NCBI RefSeq assembly: GCF_008271365.1 | Contig: NZ_CP043430.1 | Span: 2,108,001-2,172,000, forward strand | Length of the DNA stretch: 64,000 bases | Direction of reading: 5' to 3' | Origin: Microbacterium sp. 1S1 | GTDB lineage: Bacteria; Actinomycetota; Actinomycetes; Actinomycetales; Microbacteriaceae | Shown here: one piece after another, positions 1 to 8,166 of the stretch | How positions within the stretch are numbered: position 1 is the first letter of the stretch | How the letters are laid out: every line of letters begins with the position of its first letter | Notes under the pieces: generated by a model | The model's input: the letters and a program-made list of their open reading frames with translations, nothing else | Told to the model about the DNA's origin: nothing | Database searches by the model: none | Translations under genes and position numbers: made by a program

Positions 1-1
1 C

Positions 2-775
2 TCCCTGGACCCGGAGGCGGTCGCCGCGGCGATCACTCCGAAGACCAAGGGCATCCTCCCCGTGCACCTCTACGGCCACCCCGCTCGGATGCGGGAGCTC
101 GAGACGCTCGCGGCAGAGCGCGGTGTCGCCCTGTACGAGGACGCTGCACAGGCGCACGGCGCGTCGCTCGACGGCCGCCCCGTCGGCTCCTTCGGCGAGT
201 TCGCGATGTTCAGCCTCTATCCGACGAAGAACATGACCAGTGGTGAGGGCGGCATGGTGACGACGGCGACCGAGGAGATCGCCCGTCAGGTCAAGCTGCT
301 GCGCAACCAGGGCATGGAGCGGCAGTACGAGAACGAGATTGTGGGCTTCAACGCCCGCATGACCGACATCCATGCCGCGATCGGACGAGTGCAGCTGACC
401 AAGGTCGACGCCTGGACGAAGACCCGCCAGGAGAACGCCGCCTTCCTCGACGCGAACCTGCAGGGCGTCGTCGTCCCGCCGGTCGCCGACGGCGCCGTGC
501 ACGTGTACCACCAGTACACGATCCGCGTCCCCGAGGACCGGGACGGCTTCGTCGCCGCGCTGAAGAACGAGTACAACGTCGGCGCCGGCGTGTACTACCC
601 GATCCCGAACCACCGCCTCCCGTCGCTGACGCACTTCGCTCCGGGCCTCGACCTGCCGGAGACCGAGCGTGCGGCGCGCGAGGTCGCTTCGCTGCCGGTG
701 CATCCATCACTCAGTCAGGACGACCTCGAGCGCATCGTCGCCGCGGTGAACGCCGTCGCGAAGGCGGGTGCCTGA
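2..775 (+). CDS. DegT/DnrJ/EryC1/StrS-family sugar aminotransferase (5' truncated)
   Basis: PLP-dependent aminotransferase that would convert a 3-keto (or 4-keto) nucleotide sugar to the amino sugar in the cytoplasm. The frame is open from base 2, so the N-terminus lies outside the window; the GTG at 62 is internal. Visible family signatures are the VHLYGHPA stretch, the YEDAAQAHGA segment (cofactor-contacting Asp) and the SLYPTKNMTSGEGG motif, whose Lys (codon 227-229) should form the Schiff base. About 257 residues are present of a usual 360-380. Its TGA overlaps the next ATG by one base, and the next gene is a sugar dehydrogenase of the WlbA/WbpB type. That pairing points to a WlbC/WbpE-type 3-aminotransferase. 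The exact substrate is inferred. Confidence 0.88.
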   Translation, partial: SLDPEAVAAAITPKTKGILPVHLYGHPARMRELETLAAERGVALYEDAAQAHGASLDGRPVGSFGEFAMFSLYPTKNMTSGEGGMVTTATEEIARQVKLLRNQGMERQYENEIVGFNARMTDIHAAIGRVQLTKVDAWTKTRQENAAFLDANLQGVVVPPVADGAVHVYHQYTIRVPEDRDGFVAALKNEYNVGAGVYYPIPNHRLPSLTHFAPGLDLPETERAAREVASLPVHPSLSQDDLERIVAAVNAVAKAGA

Positions 776-1770
776 TGGCAGACCTGCGCGCCGGCCTCCT
801 CGGCGTCGGGATGATGGGCCGCCACCACGCCCGCGTACTGCGCGAACTGGACGGTGTGGAGCTCGTCGCGATCGCCGACCCCGGTGGCGACCCGCACGGC
901 GTCGCCGGCGACCTGGAGATCCTTCCCGACATCGATGCGCTCATCGGCGTCGGCATCGATGTCGCCGTCGTGGCCGTTCCGACGCAGTTCCACGAGGATG
1001 CGGCGCTCAAGCTCGCCGCCGCCGGCGTGCACACGCTGGTCGAGAAGCCGATCGCCCACAGCGTCGAGGCCGGCCAGCGCATGGTCGACGCCTTCGCTGC
1101 GGCCGGACTCGTCGGGGCGGTCGGGCATATCGAGCGCTTCAACCCCGCCGTGCAGGAGCTGCGTCGCCGGATCGAAGCCGGCGAACTCGGCGCCGTGTAC
1201 CAGGTGGTCACCCGCCGCCAGGGTCCGTTCCCGTCGCGGATCGCCGATGTCGGCGTGGCGAAGGACCTCGCCTCGCACGACGTCGACCTCACGGCCTGGG
1301 TCGTGCAGAGCGATTACGAGCGCGTGTTCGCCCAGACCGCGTTCAAGAGCGGTCGCGAGCACGAGGACATGATCACGATCACCGGCCGGACGGCCAACGG
1401 CGTGATCGTGAATAACATCGTCAACTGGCTGAGCCCGATGAAGGAGCGCGTCACGGTCGTCACGGGGGAGAAGGGCGCCTTCGTCGCCGACACCTCGACC
1501 GGTGACCTCACTTTCTACGCCAACGGCACGATTCCCCTCGAATGGGAGTCCGTGTCCTCCTTCCGCGGGGTCTCCGAAGGAGACGTCACGCGCTACGCGT
1601 TCGCCAAGCGCGAGCCGCTGCGCGTCGAGCATGAGGCCTTCCGCGATGCCGTGCTCGGGCAGCAGACCGACGTCGTCACGATGGAGCAGGGATTGCGGAC
1701 CCTCGCCGTGGTCGAGGCGGCCTTGGAGTCGTCGCGGACCGGTCACGCGCTTCCCCTCCTGGACGCCTGA
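775..1770 (+). CDS. Gfo/Idh/MocA-family nucleotide-sugar dehydrogenase (WlbA/WbpB-like)
   Basis: NAD(P)-dependent oxidoreductase, 331 aa. An N-terminal Rossmann fold carries GVGMMG (residues 10-15) and the family EKPIA motif lies near residues 90-94. The C-terminal alpha/beta domain carries the HIERFNPA segment typical of WlbA-like enzymes, which oxidise C3 of UDP-GlcNAcA. The ATG shares one base with the stop of the upstream aminotransferase, so the two are probably translated together and act in consecutive steps (3-oxidation, then transamination). Substrate assignment rests on this context and on the 2-epimerase and 6-dehydrogenase genes further down the locus. A myo-inositol or glucose-fructose oxidoreductase-like role is the alternative. 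Confidence 0.85.
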   Translation: MADLRAGLLGVGMMGRHHARVLRELDGVELVAIADPGGDPHGVAGDLEILPDIDALIGVGIDVAVVAVPTQFHEDAALKLAAAGVHTLVEKPIAHSVEAGQRMVDAFAAAGLVGAVGHIERFNPAVQELRRRIEAGELGAVYQVVTRRQGPFPSRIADVGVAKDLASHDVDLTAWVVQSDYERVFAQTAFKSGREHEDMITITGRTANGVIVNNIVNWLSPMKERVTVVTGEKGAFVADTSTGDLTFYANGTIPLEWESVSSFRGVSEGDVTRYAFAKREPLRVEHEAFRDAVLGQQTDVVTMEQGLRTLAVVEAALESSRTGHALPLLDA

Positions 1771-1782
1771 CGCGAGGAGGGG

Positions 1783-2964
1783 ATGAGCGCGCTGGCGGGG
1801 CTCAAGAGAGCCGTGACGGGAGCGATCCCCGATCCTGTCGCCGAACGCGTTCTGCCCTGGAGACGCGCCGCGTTCCGATCCGCGGGTGTGACCACCGTCG
1901 CGCCGGCGGAGAGGCGGCTGTTCATCGCGCCGGTGAACTCCGCGGGGCAGGGCTACGCCTGGGCACGTGCGGCTGAGCGGCTGCCCGGCGTGAGCGCGGC
2001 GAATTTCATGTATCGCGGTGCGGACGACGTCTTCGCATACCCCGCCGACCACTCGGTCCCGACGGCCTATTTCGTCGCGAACAGACGGTGGCAGGCGGCC
2101 CAGCGGCGTGCGGTCGCCCGGGGCTTCACCCATGCCGTGGTGGAGTCGGGCAGGCAGGTCCTGGGTGGGGGCTCGACACCGGAGGAGGACATCGCGTGGT
2201 TGCGCGACCGCGGACTCCGGGTCGCCCTGCTCTGGCACGGCAGTGACATCCGCCGACCGGATCAGCATGCGCGCAGGGAACCGGACTCCCCGTTCCGCGA
2301 TGGCAGCTATCCGGAGCAGCCGCGGTTGCAGGCCATCACCGAAGCGAACCATCGGCTGATGCGGACGCTCGGGCTGCCCGTCTTCGTCTCGACGCCCGAC
2401 TTGCTCACGGACGTGCCCGAGGCGACGTGGCTTCCCGTGGTCGTCGACGCGGACCCGTGGTCGGCTGCGGCTCCCTCCGTGCCGCTGCGCCGGGACCGCC
2501 CGGTCGTCGTGCACGCTCCGAGCCGGGCGGGGCTGAAGGGGACGGCGACGATCGCTCCCACGTTGCGCCGATTGCACGGCGAAGGAGTGATCGAGTACCG
2601 CGAGGTCACCGGAGTCTCCGCGGCCCGCATGCCGGAGGTCTACGGCGAGGCGGACATCGTCCTCGACCAGTTCTCGCTGGGCATCTACGGCGTCGCGGCC
2701 TGCGAGGCTCTCGCGAGCGGACGCGTCGTGGTCAGTCACGTGTCCGACGAGGTGCGCGAGCGCGTGCGCACCCGCACCGGCAGGGAGCTGCCGGTCCTCG
2801 AGTCGCGAGCGGCAGATCTGGACCGCGTGCTGCGCGGCATCCTCGCCGACCGGGACCGGGCCGCCACGTTCGCCGCCGCGGGACCCGGGTTCGTGCGAGC
2901 CGTGCATTCCGGGCAGCGCGCTGCCGACGCGTTGAGCGGCTTCCTCGGCGAACGTGAAGGCTGA
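1783..2964 (+). CDS. Glycosyltransferase-like protein, GT-B fold
   Basis: 393 aa, no signal peptide or membrane span seen. The C-terminal half looks like a GT-B nucleotide-sugar domain: a VVHAPSRAGLKGT segment around residues 240-252, then YGEADIVLDQFSLGIYGVAA (around 287-306) and an EALASGRVVV stretch, which is the usual donor-binding region. The N-terminal half contains an ALLWHGSDIR motif. The gene sits 12 bases after the dehydrogenase with GAGGAGG (1774-1780) almost touching the ATG, so the ribosome site is unusually close. It probably adds one sugar of the surface polymer; donor and acceptor cannot be read from sequence. Confidence 0.72.
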   Translation: MSALAGLKRAVTGAIPDPVAERVLPWRRAAFRSAGVTTVAPAERRLFIAPVNSAGQGYAWARAAERLPGVSAANFMYRGADDVFAYPADHSVPTAYFVANRRWQAAQRRAVARGFTHAVVESGRQVLGGGSTPEEDIAWLRDRGLRVALLWHGSDIRRPDQHARREPDSPFRDGSYPEQPRLQAITEANHRLMRTLGLPVFVSTPDLLTDVPEATWLPVVVDADPWSAAAPSVPLRRDRPVVVHAPSRAGLKGTATIAPTLRRLHGEGVIEYREVTGVSAARMPEVYGEADIVLDQFSLGIYGVAACEALASGRVVVSHVSDEVRERVRTRTGRELPVLESRAADLDRVLRGILADRDRAATFAAAGPGFVRAVHSGQRAADALSGFLGEREG

Positions 2965-2980
2965 CCAGGGGCCCGCATGG

Positions 2981-2992
2981 AAGACTGGACCG
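2981..2992 (+). promoter_or_regulatory. Putative leaderless -10 (AAGACT) before a 12-codon ORF
   Basis: AAGACT at 2981-2986 lies 6 bases before the ATG at 2993. It matches the hexamer-to-start spacing used repeatedly in this window, although its first base is A rather than T. Confidence 0.35.
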
Positions 2993-3031
2993 ATGCCCGC
3001 TGATCGTTACCCGGAGGACTCCGCGTCATGA
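2993..3031 (+). CDS. Possible 12-residue leader peptide coupled to the ABC exporter
   Basis: Short frame encoding MPADRYPEDSAS. It starts 6 bases after a -10-like hexamer and ends in a TGA that overlaps the ATG of the ABC transporter (ATGA, 3028-3031). The arrangement suggests a leaderless short ORF whose translation feeds the downstream start. The exporter also has its own GGAGG (3012-3016), so the leader may be dispensable. No known family; conservation has not been tested. Confidence 0.35.
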   Translation: MPADRYPEDSAS

Positions 3032-4812
3032 AGCTCGTTGCGAAGACCTACCGGGAGCTCGTGACCTATCTCCCCGGAGACGCCCGCTCCTACCTGCTGC
3101 GCTACGTCGTGGTCTCCTGCCTGCTGAGCATCCTCGACATCGGCGCGATCATGCTCCTGGCCCTCAGCCTGACCCCGATGATCGCCCGGACGACCATCAC
3201 GCTCCCGATCATCGGTGAGATCGGCGAAGAGGACTACATCTGGCTGATCGGCGGCGTCGCGGTCCTCATCCTCGTGAAGTCGGCTCTCGCGCTGCTCCAG
3301 CAGTGGTTCGCCACCCGCCGTTTCGCCGCGTTCGAGCTCGAGATCGGCCGGCAGCTCTTCGACAGCTACATCAAAGCGCCCTGGACCTACCGCCTCGGCC
3401 GCAACACGGCCCAGATCGTCCGGATCGCCGACGTCGGCATCGCGAACACCATCAGCGGCTTCCTGCTTCCGATCGTGCAGCTGCCTTCCCTGATCGTGAG
3501 CTTCGTGCTGATCCTCGCGATCATCGTCGTCGCCCAGCCGCTGACGGCCCTCATCACGGTCGTCTACCTCGGCGGCATCATGGCTCTGCTGTACTGGGTG
3601 GTCTCCGGCCGCTCGGTGCAGGCGGGACGCGTCTCCCGCGACTACTCCTTCAAGGTCGCGACGCTGATGACCGAGATGATGCAGGCGCTCAAGGAGATCA
3701 CGCTGCGGAACAAGACCGGCGAGGTGGCCGGCATCGTCCAGTACAACCGCTCCTTCAGCACCCGGGCCCGCGCGAACATGAACTTCCTCGGCTCGGTCCC
3801 CGGCTTCGTGCTCAACTCCGCCCTCGTGGGCGGCTTCGTGCTCGTCGGCGGCATCGGCTATGCCCTCGGGGGCATGCAGGAGGCACTGGCATCGGTGGCG
3901 CTCTTCGCGGTGGCGGGCTTCCGCCTCGTCCCCTCCCTGACCGGTTTCCAGTCGATCGTGACGACGACCACGGCGAACGTCCCGCACGTGCAGGCCGTGA
4001 TCTTCGACATCCAGGTCTCCGAGAAGTACATCGAGGTCGCGGAGCGGCTGGGGCAGAAGCCGATCGAGGGGGAGCCGCGGATGCTCACCCTGACCGACGT
4101 GTCCTTCGGATACCCGAAGCACGAGGACACCCCGGCCGTGCACGACATCAACCTCCGCATCCCGATCGGCAGCTCGCTCGCCCTCGTGGGATCGTCCGGC
4201 GCAGGGAAGTCCACGCTGGTCGACATCCTGCTCGGCCTCCTGGTGCCGCAGAAGGGCGAGATCCGTCTGGACGGCCAGGATCTCAACGACGTGCTGGCCG
4301 CCTGGCGCGCGCGGGTGGGCTACGTGCCCCAGGACGTCTCCCTCTTCGACGGCACGGTGGCCCAGAACGTGGCTCTGGACTGGGACGACAAGGACATCGA
4401 CTTCGACCGCGTCCGTGCGTCCCTGGAGCGGGCCCAGCTCTGGGAGACGATCGAGGCGCGCGAGGGCGGCATGCGCGGACGGATCGGAGAGCGCGGTCTC
4501 TCGCTCTCCGGTGGCCAGCGCCAGCGCCTCGGCATCGCGCGGGCTCTGTACAGTGACCCTCTCATCCTCGTCCTCGACGAGGCGACCAGCGCGCTCGACA
4601 CCAAGACCGAGTCGAAGGTCACGGAGGCCATCCGCAGTCTCAAGGGTGAGGTCACGATCGTGTCGGTCGCGCACCGGCTGTCCACCATCCGCGACAGCGA
4701 CCTCGTCTGCTTCATGCAGGACGGGACCATCGCCGATCAGGGCACGTTCGACGAGCTCGTGGCCCGCGTGCCGAACTTCGCCGAGCAGGCGCAGCTGGCT
4801 GGCCTGACGTGA
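3028..4812 (+). CDS. ABC exporter, fused membrane and ATPase domains (glycan/lipid flippase type)
   Basis: 594 aa half-transporter that would work as a dimer in the cytoplasmic membrane. Residues 1 to about 330 hold six predicted spans (strong hydrophobic stretches near 20-50, 70-90, 140-190 and 255-300). The nucleotide-binding domain follows with Walker A GSSGAGKST (about 388-396), signature LSGGQRQR (about 492-499), Walker B LILVLDEATSALD (about 512-524) and an AHRLST switch. The position inside a glycosyltransferase cluster suggests a PglK-like or MsbA-like flippase for a lipid-linked glycan, which is an inference. The stop overlaps the GTG of the next gene by 4 bases. GGAGG at 3012-3016 serves the ATG. 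Confidence 0.88.
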   Translation: MKLVAKTYRELVTYLPGDARSYLLRYVVVSCLLSILDIGAIMLLALSLTPMIARTTITLPIIGEIGEEDYIWLIGGVAVLILVKSALALLQQWFATRRFAAFELEIGRQLFDSYIKAPWTYRLGRNTAQIVRIADVGIANTISGFLLPIVQLPSLIVSFVLILAIIVVAQPLTALITVVYLGGIMALLYWVVSGRSVQAGRVSRDYSFKVATLMTEMMQALKEITLRNKTGEVAGIVQYNRSFSTRARANMNFLGSVPGFVLNSALVGGFVLVGGIGYALGGMQEALASVALFAVAGFRLVPSLTGFQSIVTTTTANVPHVQAVIFDIQVSEKYIEVAERLGQKPIEGEPRMLTLTDVSFGYPKHEDTPAVHDINLRIPIGSSLALVGSSGAGKSTLVDILLGLLVPQKGEIRLDGQDLNDVLAAWRARVGYVPQDVSLFDGTVAQNVALDWDDKDIDFDRVRASLERAQLWETIEAREGGMRGRIGERGLSLSGGQRQRLGIARALYSDPLILVLDEATSALDTKTESKVTEAIRSLKGEVTIVSVAHRLSTIRDSDLVCFMQDGTIADQGTFDELVARVPNFAEQAQLAGLT

Positions 4813-5894
4813 GAACGCCGTTCGTCGACGTCGTCATCGCCTGCCACGACGAGCGGCGACCGATCGAACGCGCCGTCGCGTCGGTCCTCCACGACGAGGA
4901 CGTACGCGACCTCGTGCGGGTGACGGTCGTGGCCCACGGGCTCGACCCGGCGACCCTGGAGCGACGCCTCGCGCAGCTCGACGGTGACGTCCGGGTGCTG
5001 CCGTTCCAGGACGGCATCCGCAGCGCCGCCGGACCGTTCAACCACGGTCTCGCTGCGGTCGAGGCGGAGTACTGCGGGGTGATGGGATCGGACGACTTCC
5101 TCGAGCCCGGCACCATGTCGGGCTGGATCGGGTACGTCCGCGCGGAGCGACCGGACGCCGCCATCGCGCAGATCCGGCTGCAGGGGCAGGGCCTCATGCC
5201 CAACCCCCTCGTGCGACTCGGACGACGGCGTCGTCTCGATGCCGCCCGCGACCGCCTGTTCTACCGCACCGCGCCCCTCGGTCTGATCCGCACCGCTCGC
5301 ATGCGCGAACTCGGTCTGCACATGCTCGAAGGCGTCCGCGTGGGCGAGGATTTCGAGTTCGGCATCCGTCTCTGGGCGCAGGGCGGGCGGATCGACCTGC
5401 TCCGTGGCGCCGGCACCTACGTCATCGGAGAAGACGCGGCCGAGCGGACGACCCTCGGAACGATGACCGTCTCCGAGCGTCTCGCACCGATCGTGCGCCT
5501 TTTCGAGGACGGGGTCTTCGCCGACCTCGCCCCTCGTATCCGCACCGCGCTCGCCGTCAAGCTCATCCGGATCACGGTCGTCGGCAACGCGACCGCGCTC
5601 GCAGCCGAACTGGACGACGAGGGCGTCGCCGCCTTCGCCGCCCTGCTCCGCCGCCTCCTCGGGGTGGCTCCGCGCGCCCTGCGGCCCTTCAACCGCCAGG
5701 ACCGCCGGATCCTCGATGGGCTGCTCGCCGATCCCACGGTGTCGAGACTGCGCAGCGATGTGGCGTCCTCCCGCGGGGCGGGTCGCCGTGACCGCTGGCT
5801 GACGCCCGACCTGCTGCACAGCTTCGCGCGAGAGTCCACGCTCCGCCGCTACGTCCTCTATTTCTTCACGCGCGAGCGAAGGAGCACTCGATGA
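4809..5894 (+). CDS. Family 2 glycosyltransferase
   Basis: 361 aa GT-A enzyme. The N-terminal VDVVIACHDERR strand and the GSDD motif (Asp 95-96, the metal/nucleotide-binding DXD equivalent) mark the donor site. The GEDFEFGIRLW segment (around residue 180) is the acceptor/base region. The GTG start overlaps the ABC transporter stop (GTGA). It is homologous along its full length to the C-terminal module of the fused transferase at 9429: both share SAAGPFN/SPAGPFN, GSDD, YRTAPLGL and the E(D/L)FEFG(I/V)RLW pattern. No membrane segment is seen. The sugar specificity is unknown. Confidence 0.85.
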   Translation: MRTPFVDVVIACHDERRPIERAVASVLHDEDVRDLVRVTVVAHGLDPATLERRLAQLDGDVRVLPFQDGIRSAAGPFNHGLAAVEAEYCGVMGSDDFLEPGTMSGWIGYVRAERPDAAIAQIRLQGQGLMPNPLVRLGRRRRLDAARDRLFYRTAPLGLIRTARMRELGLHMLEGVRVGEDFEFGIRLWAQGGRIDLLRGAGTYVIGEDAAERTTLGTMTVSERLAPIVRLFEDGVFADLAPRIRTALAVKLIRITVVGNATALAAELDDEGVAAFAALLRRLLGVAPRALRPFNRQDRRILDGLLADPTVSRLRSDVASSRGAGRRDRWLTPDLLHSFARESTLRRYVLYFFTRERRSTR

Positions 5895-7027
5895 CCGCCC
5901 GCCCGACCATGCTCATCATGTCGTTCTCGCCCCTCACCGGCGACGCCAGGGTGCTCAAGCAGATCGCACGGTTCACGCGGGACTTCGACGTCACGACCCT
6001 GGGGTACGGCGACGCGCCGGAGGGTGTGGTTTCCCACTTCTCCATGCCGAGAGACGTCCGCTACAACGACCTGGACGGCAAGCTCATCACGCTCAAGCGC
6101 TACCGGAAGGCGTACTGGCGACTGTCCGCGGTGCGATGGTCCCGGGAAGCGCTGAAGGGGCGGCGGTTCGATGTGATCATCGCCAACGACGTCGAGGCGG
6201 TTCCGGTCGCGGTCAAGATGCGGCCCCGGTTCGGCGTCCTCGCCGACCTGCACGAGTACTCGCCTCGCCTGCACGACGACAACGAGCTCTGGTTCCAGCG
6301 CATCACGCCCTGGTTCGAGTGGGTGGTGCGCAGGTACGTCACGAAGGCGGCCGCCTGGACCACCGTGAGCGAGGGGCTCGCCGCCGAGTACGAGCGGAAC
6401 TTCGGCTTCCACGCCGAGCTGGTCAGCAACGCGACCCCCTACCACGATCTGCGCCCCGGAGCGGTCTCCTCGCCGATCCGGCTCGTGCACAGCGGGGCCG
6501 GTCTCACCAACCGCCAGCTCCATCTGATGGCGGAAGCCGTGGCGACAGCGGACGCGGACGTCACGCTCGACTTCTACCTGACGGCGAACCATCCCGCGTA
6601 TCTCGAGGAGTTGAAGGAGTACGCCGCGACGACCGACCGTGTCCGCGTCCTCGACCCCGTGCCCTATTCCGAGCTGGTCACGACGCTGAACTCCTACGAC
6701 GTGGGGGTCTTCCTCCTCCCGCCGCTGACGTTCAACTATCGGCACGCTCTGCCGAACAAGCTCTTCGACTTCATCCAGGCGAGGCTCGGCATCGTCGTCG
6801 GTCCGTCCCCGGAGATGGCAGGCTACGTGGAGCGCTACGGTGTGGGCGCCGTGGCTCCCGACTTCACGGTGGAGGCCCTGCGCGCGACGATCGAGCAGCT
6901 CACGCCGGAGTCGGTGGCGGCGTTCAAGCAGCACGCGCACGACAGCGCGCACGAGCTCGAGGGGGAACGTCAGGTCGAGAAGTGGGGTCGCATCATCGAC
7001 GGGCTCGTCGCGAAGGGGCGCCGATGA
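5891..7027 (+). CDS. Family 4-like glycosyltransferase, first copy of a tandem pair
   Basis: 378 aa, GT-B fold. An N-terminal MLIMSFSPLTGDARVLKQI segment, the acceptor-domain DLHEYSPR motif (around residues 119-126) and a C-terminal LPNKLFDFIQARLG plus GPSPEM stretch (donor site) are visible. It overlaps both neighbours by 4 bases (ATGA), so it belongs to a tightly coupled translational unit. The next gene is a clear paralogue with the same order of motifs. It probably adds one residue of the repeat unit. Cytoplasmic or peripheral membrane location is likely. Confidence 0.82.
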   Translation: MTARPTMLIMSFSPLTGDARVLKQIARFTRDFDVTTLGYGDAPEGVVSHFSMPRDVRYNDLDGKLITLKRYRKAYWRLSAVRWSREALKGRRFDVIIANDVEAVPVAVKMRPRFGVLADLHEYSPRLHDDNELWFQRITPWFEWVVRRYVTKAAAWTTVSEGLAAEYERNFGFHAELVSNATPYHDLRPGAVSSPIRLVHSGAGLTNRQLHLMAEAVATADADVTLDFYLTANHPAYLEELKEYAATTDRVRVLDPVPYSELVTTLNSYDVGVFLLPPLTFNYRHALPNKLFDFIQARLGIVVGPSPEMAGYVERYGVGAVAPDFTVEALRATIEQLTPESVAAFKQHAHDSAHELEGERQVEKWGRIIDGLVAKGRR

Positions 7028-8166
7028 ACGCCCCCCGGCTTCTGATCATCTCGTTCTCGACCATCCGTGCGGACGCGAGGCTGCTGAAGCAGATCGCCCG
7101 TCTGCGGCGTGACTTCGAGGTGCACACGGTCGGGTACGGCGACAGCCCCGACGGCGTGAGTGGTCACAGCCGCATCCCGGACGAGTTCCCGATCTGGCGC
7201 TACGACCGCGTCGCCGTGCTGACGCGCCGGTATCGGAAGGCGTACTGGTCCAATCCGGCGATCGAGGCGGCCATGTCGGCACTGCGCGGCACCGAATGGG
7301 ACCTCGTGCTCGCGAATGACGTCGATGCCGTGGGCCTCGCGCTCGCGCAGCGCTCGGCGCACGGGGTGCACGCCGACCTCCACGAGTACGCCCCGCGGCA
7401 GAAGGAGGACGTGTGGAGGTGGCGTCTGTTCGTCGCGCCGTTCGTCCGCTGGATGTGCCGCACCTTCGTCGTCCGCGCCGACTCCGTGACGACCGTCGGG
7501 CAGGGCATCGCCGAGGAGTATGCACGCCGGTACGGCATCCGCGCCGGAGTGGTGACGAACGCGGCGCCGTATGCGGACCTCGCGCCGCACCCGGTCGCGG
7601 CGCCGATCCGCCTGGTGCACTCGGGCGCGGCCCTGCGCGACCGCAACATCGTGGCGATCATCGACGCTGCCGAAGCGACGTCGGCCGACGTCCGTCTCGC
7701 CCTCTACCTCACGCCGAACGATCCGGGCTTCCTGGAGGAGGTGCGGGCGCGGGCGGCCGCGTCCGAGCGCGTCGAGCTGTACGAGCCCGTGCCGTACGCC
7801 GAGCTCTCCCGGACCCTCAACGCCCACGACGTCGGGGTCCACCTCCTCCCTCCCGTGAACTTCAACAACACCTGGGCTCTGCCGAACAAGTTCTTCGACT
7901 ATGTGCAGGCGCGGCTCGGCGTGATCATCGGGCCCTCACCGGAGATGGCCCGGGTGCTGGAGGAACGAGGCTTCGGCGCGGTGGCGGACGGCTTCGACGC
8001 CGCGGCGCTCACCCGACTCCTCGACGGGCTCGACCCGGAGAGGGTGCTCGCCTGGAAGCGGGCCTCCGACGAATCGGCACGCGAGCTCTCCGGCGAGGAG
8101 CAGGTCGAGCGCTGGGCGGACGCCCTGGCCGCCCTGATGGATGCCCCCGCCCCGCGGAGGCGATGA
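7024..8166 (+). CDS. Family 4-like glycosyltransferase, second copy of a tandem pair
   Basis: 380 aa. ATG at 7024 is chosen because it overlaps the stop of the upstream gene (ATGA) and aligns with the start of the paralogue; the same frame is open further upstream only as an overlap shadow. Shared motifs with the upstream copy include KQIAR, RYRKAYW, ADLHEY, LVHSGA and LPNK(L/F)FD(F/Y)(I/V)QARLG. By eye roughly half the residues are identical, so this is a local duplication that has diverged. The two copies probably act on related acceptors. Confidence 0.82.
   Translation: MNAPRLLIISFSTIRADARLLKQIARLRRDFEVHTVGYGDSPDGVSGHSRIPDEFPIWRYDRVAVLTRRYRKAYWSNPAIEAAMSALRGTEWDLVLANDVDAVGLALAQRSAHGVHADLHEYAPRQKEDVWRWRLFVAPFVRWMCRTFVVRADSVTTVGQGIAEEYARRYGIRAGVVTNAAPYADLAPHPVAAPIRLVHSGAALRDRNIVAIIDAAEATSADVRLALYLTPNDPGFLEEVRARAAASERVELYEPVPYAELSRTLNAHDVGVHLLPPVNFNNTWALPNKFFDYVQARLGVIIGPSPEMARVLEERGFGAVADGFDAAALTRLLDGLDPERVLAWKRASDESARELSGEEQVERWADALAALMDAPAPRRR

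Noticed and set aside
715..2907. 730-codon open frame on the minus strand opposite the dehydrogenase and first glycosyltransferase
   Set aside because: GC-codon shadow: Arg/Gly/His/Asp-rich translation, no family motifs, and fully antisense to two genes with clear motifs. The same applies to minus-strand frames at 3007-4674, 13732-15141 and 43349-44908.
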